NCBI GenBank assembly: GCA_020056155.1
Contig: JAGVII010000594.1
Location: 1-9,318, forward strand
Direction: 5' to 3'
Length of the DNA stretch: 9,318 nucleotides
DNA from: Afipia sp.
GTDB taxonomy: Bacteria; Pseudomonadota; Alphaproteobacteria; Rhizobiales; Xanthobacteraceae
Shown: piece after piece, positions 1 through 6,699 of the stretch
How positions within the stretch are numbered: the first letter of the stretch is position 1
Layout of the letters: every line of letters starts with the position of its first letter
Notes under the pieces: generated by a model
Databases searched by the model: none
Told to the model about the DNA's origin: nothing
The model's input: only the letters and a program-made list of their open reading frames with translations
Made by a program: the position numbers and the translations under genes

Positions 1-282
1 AATCTCAGAAAACCGCGTGCGCGAGCGCAGGGGATAGGCGATGCGCGGCGCTTCGACATAGGTGCCGCTGCCGCGCTCAGCGCGCACCAGCCCTCGCTCG
101 GCAAGGGCCGCGAGCGCGCGGCGCACCGTATGGCGGTTGACGCGATGGGCTTCCGCGATTTCCAACTCGCCGGGGAGCCGTGTGTCACGTGCATATGTTC
201 CATCGGCGATGGCTTGCTCAATGGAATCCGCCACGCGCCGCCACAGCGCCACGCCGGTGTTGGTTTCGCCGAGTAGACTCAT
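1..282 (-). CDS. phnF: PhnF-like GntR/HutC-family transcriptional regulator (partial, C-terminus beyond window)
   Basis: Reading leftwards from an ATG at 280-282, 94 codons stay open to the window edge, so only the N-terminal part is seen. Residues about 12-80 form a GntR winged helix-turn-helix: a VADSIEQAI helix, LPGELEIAEAHRVNRHTVRRAL as recognition region, then AERGLVRAERGSGTYVE as the wing. The RxxRHTVRRAL and RGxGTYV patterns are those of the HutC/PhnF subfamily, whose missing C-terminal UTRA domain binds the effector. The gene diverges from phnG across 124 bases, the usual place for the repressor of a C-P lyase operon. It probably represses phnG-phnN (and perhaps itself) by binding the palindrome at 366-391. 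The Shine-Dalgarno is weak. The family call is strong; the PhnF name rests on gene context. Confidence 0.88.
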   Translation of the reverse strand, partial: MSLLGETNTGVALWRRVADSIEQAIADGTYARDTRLPGELEIAEAHRVNRHTVRRALAALAERGLVRAERGSGTYVEAPRIAYPLRSRTRFSEI

Positions 283-333
283 GATCGCCGCTCGCTGTGA
301 TCTGCGTGTTGGGGCAGTGTGAAAATCATTCCA

Positions 334-351
334 TTGTCACCGGATTGTCAT
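334..351 (+). promoter_or_regulatory. Putative Pho box (PhoB binding site) upstream of phnG
   Basis: TTGTCAC (334-340), four bases, then TTGTCAT (345-351). This is two 7-base direct repeats with an 11-base period, the layout of the classical Pho box (CTGTCAT-N4-CTGTCAT), with one to two mismatches per repeat. The repeats point towards phnG, and the box ends 55 bases before its ATG. In known Pho promoters the box stands in for the -35 and a -10 follows about 10 bases later. Here the region around 362-379 is AT-richer but has no clean TATAAT, so I do not assign a -10. PhoB activation under phosphate limitation is established for phn operons in other proteobacteria; binding here is inferred. Confidence 0.65.
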
Positions 352-365
352 GGCCCTGCATTACG

Positions 366-391
366 AAGTTGTCTATTAACATAGACAACTT
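366..391. promoter_or_regulatory. Perfect inverted repeat, likely PhnF operator
   Basis: AAGTTGTCTAT (366-376) and ATAGACAACTT (381-391) are exact reverse complements around a 4-base centre (TAAC). GntR/HutC regulators bind short palindromes whose half-sites carry GT and AC, and the inner GTCTAT/ATAGAC fits that pattern. The site lies between the Pho box and the phnG start, where a bound repressor would block RNA polymerase from the phnG promoter. The same sequence could act on the divergent phnF promoter. A stem-loop in RNA is an alternative reading, but no T-run follows, so a terminator is unlikely. Confidence 0.7.
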
Positions 392-406
392 GGAATCGGC
401 AAGCAC

Positions 407-868
407 ATGATCCAACCCCATATAGATCCGCAGCAGGCCCGTCGCCGCGATGCCATGTCGGTTCTGGCGTATGCGCCGACGGAACGGATAGCGGCATGTC
501 TGGAAGCGGTTGACTTACCAGTACACGAGTTGGCGCGTCGACCTGAGAGCGGCCTCGTCATGGTTCGAGGGCGGATCGGTGGTGATGGCGCGCCGTTCAA
601 TCTCGGCGAAGCCAGCGTGTCGCGCGCTGCGGTGCGTCTCGCGTCCGGCGAGGTCGGATTTGGTTACGTGCTGGGGCGCGATGGCGAGAAGGCCAGGCTG
701 ATCGCCCTGTGCGATGCGCTGATTCAGAGCGGCGACTTGGCGTCCGAGATCGAACAAAAAGTTGTTGCCCCGCTGCGCCAGGAGCGGGAAACAGCGCGGG
801 GGCAAAAGGCCGCCGAGACGGCCGCGACGCGGGTCGATTTCTACACTCTGGTAAGAGGCGAGGGCTGA
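407..868 (+). CDS. phnG: PhnG, C-P lyase core complex subunit
   Basis: The protein has 153 residues, the normal PhnG size. With PhnH, PhnI and PhnL it takes part in displacing adenine from ATP by a phosphonate, giving ribose 1-phosphonate 5'-triphosphate. It is also a structural subunit of the cytoplasmic PhnGHIJ core complex. Family hallmarks are QARRRDAMSVLAYA at residues 10-23, and the block ESGLVMVRGRIGGDGAPFNLGEA (about 47-69) leading to VGFGYVLGRD (83-92). The ATG at 407 is preferred over the internal ATG at residue 17 because the conserved SVLA segment and the arginine-rich stretch before it would otherwise be cut. Only a weak GGAA lies 11 bases upstream. It is the first gene of the operon, and phnH starts 2 bases after its stop. 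Confidence 0.95.
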   Translation: MIQPHIDPQQARRRDAMSVLAYAPTERIAACLEAVDLPVHELARRPESGLVMVRGRIGGDGAPFNLGEASVSRAAVRLASGEVGFGYVLGRDGEKARLIALCDALIQSGDLASEIEQKVVAPLRQERETARGQKAAETAATRVDFYTLVRGEG

Positions 869-870
869 CG

Positions 871-1485
871 ATGACGCTTCACGCGTGTCTTGTCTCTGGC
901 GCGGGCCTTCCCGATCCGGTGCTGTCGTCGCAATCGGTGTTTCGTAGCGTGATGAATGCGCTGGCCCGGCCCGGTTCGATTCAGACGATTTCCGCGGTGG
1001 CGGATGTACCGTCTTGCTTGATGCCGGTAACTGCTGCGGTGGCGCTCTCCCTGTTTGATCACGATACACCGGTCTGGATCGATGATCACTTTAACGCTGA
1101 TCCCGCGGTTGCTGCGTGGCTGCGGTTTCAGAGCGATGCGCCGCTCGTGGTTGACGGATCGCGAGCCAGCTTCGCTCTGATCCACAGCGGCTCAGCGCTG
1201 CCGGACTTCGAGACCTTTGCGGCTGGGACACCGGAGTATCCAGACCGTTCGACGACGCTCGTTGTGCAGGTCGATACGCTGATCGAGGGGCCTGAACTGA
1301 TTCTTCGCGGTCCAGGCATCAAGGGCACGGTGTCGTTGCGCGCCGGGGGGCTGCCGTCTGACTTTGTCGGGCGGATGCAGGCCAATCGCGCGTTGTTTCC
1401 GCGTGGCGTGGATTTGCTGCTGACGTGCGGGGCCGAGCTGGTTGCCTTGCCGCGTAGCACGCACGTCACCGCAAAGGGAGCTTGA
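871..1485 (+). CDS. phnH: PhnH, C-P lyase core complex subunit
   Basis: The ATG at 871 gives 204 residues, the usual PhnH length. An open frame extends further upstream but overlaps phnG, and the 871 start has a purine-rich ribosome site (AAGAGGCGAGG, about 853-863) before it. PhnH folds like a PLP-dependent transferase domain but lacks PLP, and it is part of the PhnGHIJ core complex. The N-terminal signature QSVFRSVMNALARPG (residues 21-35) is strongly conserved in the family. The C-terminal part shows LRGPGIKGTVSLR and NRALFPRGVDLLL, also typical. It is coupled to phnG by a 2-base gap, and phnI follows 3 bases after its stop. Confidence 0.95.
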   Translation: MTLHACLVSGAGLPDPVLSSQSVFRSVMNALARPGSIQTISAVADVPSCLMPVTAAVALSLFDHDTPVWIDDHFNADPAVAAWLRFQSDAPLVVDGSRASFALIHSGSALPDFETFAAGTPEYPDRSTTLVVQVDTLIEGPELILRGPGIKGTVSLRAGGLPSDFVGRMQANRALFPRGVDLLLTCGAELVALPRSTHVTAKGA

Positions 1486-1488
1486 GCC

Positions 1489-2595
1489 ATGTATGTTGCG
1501 GTCAAGGGCGGCAAGCGCGCCATCGAGAACGCTCACAAATTACTTGCACGTGAACGTCGCGGCGATCCGGCTGTACCCGATCTCTCGATCGCTCAGATAT
1601 CTGAGCAGCTTACGCTGGCGGTCGATCGCGTCATGACTGAGGGGTCGCTTTACGACCGCGAACTTGCGGCGCTGGCGATCAAGCAGGCGCGAGGCGACAT
1701 GATCGAGGCGATTTTCCTGCTGCGCGCCTTCCGCGCCACACTGCCGCGGTTTGGCGCGACCGAACCTGTCAATACTGCAGCAATGCACGTGCGCCGCCGT
1801 ATCTCGTCGACCTTCAAGGATATTCCCGGCGGGCAGATTCTTGGGCCGACGTTCGATTACACGCATAGGCTGCTGGATCCATCATTGACGCAAGATGCGC
1901 CGGTAGCTGTGCCCGCGCAGGGTGAGGTGGATAATACGCCGATGCCGCGCGTGACCGACATTCTCGGCGCGGATGGTTTGATCGAAACATCGCCTGATGC
2001 GAAGCTTGACCAACCGATCGGAGATTTGACGCGTGAGCCGCTAGGTTTTCCGGCTGACCGTGATCTGCGCCTGCAAAACCTTGCGCGCGGCGACGAGGGA
2101 TTCCTTCTGGCATTAGGCTATTCGACTCAGCGTGGATTCGGCCGGACCCATCCGTTCGCCGGCGAAATTCGTTTCGGTGAGGTTGAAGTGGAATTCATGG
2201 CGGAAGATGCCGGTTTTGCACTCCCGCTCGGATCGATCACGCTGACGGAGTGTCAGATGGTGAATCAGTTTAAGGGATCGGCGACCGAAGCACCGTGCTT
2301 TACGCGGGGCTATGGCCTGGCTTTCGGACAGAGCGAGCGCAAGACCATGTCGATGGCACTGGTAGACCGGGCGCTGCGCGCGCGTGAACTCGGGGAGGAG
2401 GCGCGATCTCCGGCGCAGGACGAGGAATTCGTCATGTCGCACTCGGACAATGTCCAGGCGACAGGATTCGTCGAACACCTCAAGCTGCCACATTACGTGG
2501 ACTTCCAGTCCGAACTTGGCCTGCTGCGAAAGCTGCGCAAAGAATTCGAAGCAGCGAAAGAAAGCGATGTCACGCTCGCGGAGGCCGCGGAATGA
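1489..2595 (+). CDS. phnI: PhnI, C-P lyase complex nucleosidase subunit
   Basis: A 368-residue protein of standard length. PhnI is the catalytic subunit for attaching phosphonate to C1 of the ATP ribose with loss of adenine; alone, the E. coli protein acts as a purine nucleosidase. Recognisable blocks are the start MYVAVKGGKRAIENAH, the DREL..LAIKQA.GDMIEA segment (57-74) and the C-terminal MSHSDNVQATGFVEHLKLPHY run. In that run H330 and H335 have the same 5-residue spacing as E. coli His328/His333, which form a metal site at the PhnI/PhnJ interface. An AGGGAG ribosome site (1475-1480) lies 8 bases before the ATG. The stop overlaps the phnJ start as ATGA, which suggests translational coupling of two subunits that contact each other. 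Confidence 0.97.
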   Translation: MYVAVKGGKRAIENAHKLLARERRGDPAVPDLSIAQISEQLTLAVDRVMTEGSLYDRELAALAIKQARGDMIEAIFLLRAFRATLPRFGATEPVNTAAMHVRRRISSTFKDIPGGQILGPTFDYTHRLLDPSLTQDAPVAVPAQGEVDNTPMPRVTDILGADGLIETSPDAKLDQPIGDLTREPLGFPADRDLRLQNLARGDEGFLLALGYSTQRGFGRTHPFAGEIRFGEVEVEFMAEDAGFALPLGSITLTECQMVNQFKGSATEAPCFTRGYGLAFGQSERKTMSMALVDRALRARELGEEARSPAQDEEFVMSHSDNVQATGFVEHLKLPHYVDFQSELGLLRKLRKEFEAAKESDVTLAEAAE

Positions 2596-3467
2596 ACGCG
2601 CCAGTTTACAATTTCGCCTATCTCGATGAGCAGACCAAGCGGATGATCCGCCGAGCCATCCTGAAGGCCATCGCGATACCTGGCTACCAGGTGCCGTTCG
2701 CCAGCCGCGAGATGCCGATGCCTTACGGCTGGGGCACCGGCGGCGTGCAGGTGACGGCAGCGATCCTCGGTCACGATGATACCCTGAAGGTGATAGATCA
2801 GGGGTCGGACGATACGACGAATGCCATCTCGATCCGCAAGTTTTTCGAGAAGACGGCGAAAGTGAAGACGACCACGGTAACCTCGGATGCAACGGTGATC
2901 CAGACCCGGCATCGCATTCCGGAGACTGCGCTGAACGACAATCAGGTTCTGGTCTATCAGGTCCCGATTCCGGAACCGCTCCGCTTCCTGGAGCCCCGCG
3001 AAACCGAAACCCGGCGCATGCATGCGCTCGGCGAGTACGGCCTGATGCATGTCAAACTATATGAAGACATCGCGCGGCACGGCCATATCGCGACGACCTA
3101 TGCCTATCCGGTAAAGGTCAACGAGCGCTACGTGATGGACCCTTCGCCGACGCCGAAGTTCGACAACCCAAAGATGGACGACTGCGCGGCCTTGCAACTG
3201 TTCGGAGCGGGGCGGGAGAAACGCATCTATGCGATCCCGCCGCACACCAAAGTGACGTCGCTCGATTTTGAGGATCATCCGTTCGAGACTTACCGGTTCG
3301 ATGCGCCGTGCGCGCTGTGCGGCTCGGGCGCGTCCTACCTCGATGAAGTCGTGGTCGATGACAAAGGCGGACGGATGTTCGTCTGCTCAGATACCGACTA
3401 CTGCGAAACGCGCCGCGCAGACGGCCATCAGGGTGCCGGCTTCGGCGCCGACCATGAGGTGACATAA
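2592..3467 (+). CDS. phnJ: PhnJ, radical SAM carbon-phosphorus lyase
   Basis: The 291-residue catalytic subunit cleaves the C-P bond of ribose 1-phosphonate 5-phosphate, giving the hydrocarbon and the 1,2-cyclic phosphate, by radical SAM chemistry. All key residues are visible. C240, C243 and C265 make the unusual CX2CX21C cluster motif. C271 matches the E. coli active-site Cys272, and G31 (in IPGYQVPF) matches the Gly32 that carries the radical. The block MPMPYGWGTGGVQVTAAILG (41-60) is diagnostic of the family. The start overlaps the phnI stop, with a GGAGG site (2580-2584) 7 bases upstream. The enzyme therefore looks fully functional, and the organism should be able to use alkylphosphonates if uptake is provided elsewhere. 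Confidence 0.98.
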   Translation: MNAPVYNFAYLDEQTKRMIRRAILKAIAIPGYQVPFASREMPMPYGWGTGGVQVTAAILGHDDTLKVIDQGSDDTTNAISIRKFFEKTAKVKTTTVTSDATVIQTRHRIPETALNDNQVLVYQVPIPEPLRFLEPRETETRRMHALGEYGLMHVKLYEDIARHGHIATTYAYPVKVNERYVMDPSPTPKFDNPKMDDCAALQLFGAGREKRIYAIPPHTKVTSLDFEDHPFETYRFDAPCALCGSGASYLDEVVVDDKGGRMFVCSDTDYCETRRADGHQGAGFGADHEVT

Positions 3468-4250
3468 GTGCGCGAAGACGATCAGCCTCTTCTTGTGTGT
3501 GAAGGCCTGAGCAAATCGTATGGCCGGCAGCTTGCCTGCAGGAATGTCTCGTTCCAGCTGTATCCGGGAGAGGTGCTCGCCATTGTTGGCGAATCCGGTT
3601 CGGGGAAGTCGACGCTGTTGCAGATGTTGTCGACCCAGCTTCAGCCAAGCAAAGGCCGGGTCTCGTACCGCATGCGCGACGGTGTGACGCGCGATCTTGC
3701 GACCCTTGGCGAAGCTGAGCGCCGGTTTCTGTTCCGCACCGATTGGGGATACGTCCACCAGGATCCGGCCATGGGTCTCCGCATGGCCGTGTCGGCCGGG
3801 GCGAACGTCGGCGAGCGATTGATGGCCGTCGGCTGGGGGCACTATGGCCGAATTCGCGAGACCTCGTTGTCATGGCTGGGTCGGGTCGAGATATCTCCCG
3901 ACCGGATCGACGACGCGCCGAAGACGTATTCCGGCGGGATGCGGCAGCGGTTGCAGATTGCACGCAACCTTGTGACCGAGCCGCGGCTTGTGTTCATGGA
4001 CGAGCCGACCGGCGGCCTCGATGTTTCGGTTCAGGCGCGCCTGCTTGATCTTGTGCGCGGACTGGTCAACGAACTCGGACTCGCGATTGTCATTGTCACG
4101 CATGATCTCGCCGTGGCGCGGCTCCTTTCGCATCAGGTCATGGTGATGAAGGGCGGCGAAGTGATCGAAACGGGATTGACCGATCAGGTCCTTGACGATC
4201 CGCATGAGCCGTACACCCAGCTTCTTGTGTCTTCGATTTTGCCGGCGTGA
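3468..4250 (+). CDS. phnK: PhnK, ABC-type ATPase of the C-P lyase complex
   Basis: 260 residues, GTG start directly after the phnJ TAA, with a good GAGG (3456-3459) 8 bases upstream inside phnJ. It is an ABC nucleotide-binding protein with Walker A GESGSGKS (41-48), Q-loop Q98, signature YSGGM (154-158), Walker B LVFMDEP (D178, E179) and H-loop H212. The DEPTGGLDVSVQ and HEPYTQLL features put it in the dipeptide/oligopeptide-type ATPase branch to which PhnK belongs. Although it looks like a transporter ATPase, PhnK binds the PhnGHIJ core and not a permease; no permease is encoded beside it. In E. coli it docks on PhnJ and, with PhnL, is needed for turnover in vivo. Confidence 0.95.
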   Translation: MREDDQPLLVCEGLSKSYGRQLACRNVSFQLYPGEVLAIVGESGSGKSTLLQMLSTQLQPSKGRVSYRMRDGVTRDLATLGEAERRFLFRTDWGYVHQDPAMGLRMAVSAGANVGERLMAVGWGHYGRIRETSLSWLGRVEISPDRIDDAPKTYSGGMRQRLQIARNLVTEPRLVFMDEPTGGLDVSVQARLLDLVRGLVNELGLAIVIVTHDLAVARLLSHQVMVMKGGEVIETGLTDQVLDDPHEPYTQLLVSSILPA

Positions 4251-4257
4251 GGACAGT

Positions 4258-4956
4258 ATGTCTCCAGTGATCGAAATCGCCGATGCTTCGAAGACTTTCA
4301 TCATGCATCTGCAGAATGGCGTGCAGTTACCAGTGGTTTCCGGCGTATCGATGCAGGTCAATGCCGGTGAATGCGTCGTGCTGTCGGGGCCTTCTGGCGC
4401 GGGTAAATCGTCGATCCTGAAAATGATCTTCGGCAATTATCGCTGCGATCACGGGCGCATTGCCGTGCTCCACGATGATGCCGTGGTTGACATTGCAACG
4501 GCGCAGCCGCGCGACATTCTGCGTGTCCGCAGGCGAACCATTGGCTATGTCAGCCAGTTTTTGCGTGCCGTGCCGCGCGTGGCGACGCTCGACGTGGTTG
4601 CTGAGCCGTTGATCGCGAACGGTGTTGCCCGTAGTGAGGCCCGTGCACAGGCGGGTGCATTGCTGCGCCGCCTCAATATTGCAGAACGGCTCTGGACCTT
4701 GCCGCCTTCAACTTTCTCTGGCGGAGAGCAACAGCGCGTCAATATCGCGCGCGGCTTTATCTCCGACATGCCGATCCTGCTGCTGGATGAGCCGACAGCA
4801 TCGCTCGACGGGGCTAATCGGAAGATCGTGGTTGATCTGGTCGCAGAGAAAAAGAAGCGGGGCGTGGCGATGGTGGCGATTGTTCATGACGACGAGGTTC
4901 GCAACCTGATCGCGGATCGGATTATCGACGTGGCGTCGTTCGCGGCGGCAGCGTAA
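4258..4956 (+). CDS. phnL: PhnL, ABC-type ATPase of the C-P lyase pathway
   Basis: The ATG at 4258 gives 232 residues; the frame is open further upstream into phnK, but that would give an odd basic extension, and GAGGA (4249-4253) precedes 4258. The protein has Walker A GPSGAGKS (44-51), Q-loop Q100, signature FSGGEQQR (153-160), Walker B LLLDEP (D177, E178) and H-loop H210. It resembles LolD/MacB-type ATPases, as PhnL proteins do. PhnL is required with PhnG, PhnH and PhnI for forming the ribose 1-phosphonate triphosphate, and forms a heterodimer with PhnK on the core complex. It follows phnK after 7 bases and is 10 bases ahead of phnM. Confidence 0.95.
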   Translation: MSPVIEIADASKTFIMHLQNGVQLPVVSGVSMQVNAGECVVLSGPSGAGKSSILKMIFGNYRCDHGRIAVLHDDAVVDIATAQPRDILRVRRRTIGYVSQFLRAVPRVATLDVVAEPLIANGVARSEARAQAGALLRRLNIAERLWTLPPSTFSGGEQQRVNIARGFISDMPILLLDEPTASLDGANRKIVVDLVAEKKKRGVAMVAIVHDDEVRNLIADRIIDVASFAAAA

Positions 4957-4966
4957 GAGGAACAGA

Positions 4967-6124
4967 ATGACTTCCGAACGAACAGACATCATTTTCAGCA
5001 ATGCCCGGGTGGTTCTGAATGACCGCGTGATCGAGCGCGGCTGGGTCGCAATCGCCAACGGACTGATCGCAGAGGTCGGCGAGGGAGATGCTCCCGAGCG
5101 CGGCGAGGATATGCGCGGCGATCTCCTGATGCCGGGCCTGATCGAACTGCACACCGATCACCTGGAGGCGCATTATGTTCCGCGCCCCAAGGTGTTGTGG
5201 GATCCAGTTGCGGCGGTGGTGTCCTATGATGGACAACTCGCCACCAGCGGCATCACAACAGTGCTGGATTCTCTGCGCGTTTGGCGCGAGGAGGGTGCTG
5301 AGGACGTGGACGGACAGGCGGAGATTCTGGCCAAGGCGATTTCCTCGGCGCGCGATGCGAAGCTCCTGCGCGCCGAGCACTTCCTTCACCTTCGCTGCGA
5401 AATTCCGATGCCGAGCGTCGTGGAGGAGGCCAAGGAACTGGTCGGCAGGCCTGATGTGCGACTGATATCCCTGATGGATCACACGCCGGGTCAACGGCAG
5501 TTCCGCGACGAGGGCAAGCTGCGCGATTATTACCGAGGCAAGAGCGGCGGCCTGACGGACGCCGAACTTGATGTGATGTTTGAGCGCCGGTTTTTCTACC
5601 AGAAGACCTACAGCGAGGCGAACATGCGTGAGATCGTGGCGCTCGCGCACAGTTATAACATTCCACTTGCCAGTCACGACGACACGACCGAGGAGAACGT
5701 CATCGACGCGATCCGCGATCGGGTGTCGGTCGCCGAGTTCCCGACCACGATGGAGGCCGCCCACGGATTGCATCAGGCGGGCATCGCCGTCTTGATGGGA
5801 GCACCGAATGTTGTGCGCGGCGGCTCCCACTCCGGCAACATCGCCGCAGTCGATCTCGCGCGCGAAGGCCTGCTTGACATCATGTCGTCGGACTACATCC
5901 CCTCGAGTCTCTTGATGGCGGCGATGCAGTTGCCGAAACACGTGCCGGCGATCGATCTGGCATCGGCGGTGCGGACAGTCACCAAAACGGCCGCAGAAGC
6001 CGTCGGCCTCGACGATCGGGGAGAAATCGTCGCTGGCAAGCGTGCCGACTTGATCCGCGTACATATGGCCCAGGACCTCCCGGTCGTGCGTAGCGTCTGG
6101 CGCGAAGGGCACAGGGTGGCATGA
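4967..6124 (+). CDS. phnM: PhnM, alpha-D-ribose 1-methylphosphonate 5-triphosphate diphosphatase
   Basis: 385 residues, an amidohydrolase-superfamily enzyme that releases pyrophosphate from ribose 1-phosphonate 5-triphosphate to give the 5-phosphate used by PhnJ. Visible metal-site motifs are LHTDHLE (61-67; H62, D64 and H65 region), HLRCE (141-145), MDHTPGQ (170-176), SHDDTTEE (236-243) and SSDYIPSS (307-314), in the order typical for PhnM. The C-terminal KRADLIRV and V.SVWREG segments close the composite beta-sandwich common to amidohydrolases. The start is supported by AGAGGAA at 4956-4962. Its stop overlaps the phnN ATG as ATGA, the coupling often seen between these genes. Confidence 0.96.
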   Translation: MTSERTDIIFSNARVVLNDRVIERGWVAIANGLIAEVGEGDAPERGEDMRGDLLMPGLIELHTDHLEAHYVPRPKVLWDPVAAVVSYDGQLATSGITTVLDSLRVWREEGAEDVDGQAEILAKAISSARDAKLLRAEHFLHLRCEIPMPSVVEEAKELVGRPDVRLISLMDHTPGQRQFRDEGKLRDYYRGKSGGLTDAELDVMFERRFFYQKTYSEANMREIVALAHSYNIPLASHDDTTEENVIDAIRDRVSVAEFPTTMEAAHGLHQAGIAVLMGAPNVVRGGSHSGNIAAVDLAREGLLDIMSSDYIPSSLLMAAMQLPKHVPAIDLASAVRTVTKTAAEAVGLDDRGEIVAGKRADLIRVHMAQDLPVVRSVWREGHRVA

Positions 6125-6699
6125 CCGACCTCGCAACACTGCCAGATTCGAACACCGATTTGATTGGGCCGGGTCGATTGGTTCTCGTTGTCGGTCCGAG
6201 CGGGGCCGGCAAGGACACGCTGATCGGGCTCGCGCGGGCGGCATGTACCGGTGACAACAGCATCGTGTTCCCGCAGCGCGTGGTAACGCGGGAAGCCTCC
6301 TCATTCGAAAATAACGAAGCGGTCAGCCCGATGCTGTTCGGACAGATGCTGGCTCACGGCGATTTCGCGTTTCAATGGGAAGCGCACGGTCTGCGTTATG
6401 GAGTTCCATATTCGATCGCTCAAGACGTGAGGGACGGGCGCACTATCGTTGTCAATGCATCCCGCACGATCATCGAATTTGCGCGCAGGTCATACGCCAA
6501 TGTAACCGTAGTTTTGGTGACTGCCCCGCCGGATGTTCTCGCGGACCGGCTCGCCGCCCGCGCGCGCCCAAGCGACGGACAACTCGGCGATAGGATCCGC
6601 AGAGCGGTCGTTGCTCCGGTACCTGATGTCGTCATCAACAATGTCGGCCCCGCGGAGGAGCATGCCGCAGAGCTTTTGAAGGCTATTGGCCGGGTTTGA
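6121..6699 (+). CDS. phnN: PhnN, ribose 1,5-bisphosphate phosphokinase
   Basis: 192 residues related to guanylate kinase. It phosphorylates ribose 1,5-bisphosphate to PRPP, returning the ribose carbon of the C-P lyase pathway to metabolism. The P-loop is GPSGAGKDT (25-33), followed by the family motifs QRVVTRE (52-58), WEAHGLRYGVP (86-96) and VNASR (111-115). About 18 residues precede the first beta strand, more than in E. coli PhnN; the ATG at 6121 is kept because it has AGGGTGG (6113-6119) in front and overlaps the phnM stop. It is the last gene of the phn operon here. Its last 17 bases overlap the 3' end of the converging WD40-cytochrome c gene. Confidence 0.93.
   Translation: MTDLATLPDSNTDLIGPGRLVLVVGPSGAGKDTLIGLARAACTGDNSIVFPQRVVTREASSFENNEAVSPMLFGQMLAHGDFAFQWEAHGLRYGVPYSIAQDVRDGRTIVVNASRTIIEFARRSYANVTVVLVTAPPDVLADRLAARARPSDGQLGDRIRRAVVAPVPDVVINNVGPAEEHAAELLKAIGRV

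Noticed and set aside
2113..2892. A 259-codon minus-strand open frame opposite phnI/phnJ
   Set aside because: Low-complexity, Arg/Ser-rich translation opposite two conserved genes; it has no plausible ribosome site or family features.
3468..4956. phnK and phnL read as a peptide or lipoprotein exporter ATPase pair
   Set aside because: Both resemble transporter ATPases, but there is no permease beside them. Their position between phnJ and phnM with matching lengths identifies them as C-P lyase subunits.
4922..6304. A 460-codon open frame on the minus strand opposite phnM
   Set aside because: It lies over the intact, strongly recognisable phnM and phnN start, is rich in Arg, His and Cys, and has no domain I recognise. 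This is a typical GC-rich antisense frame.
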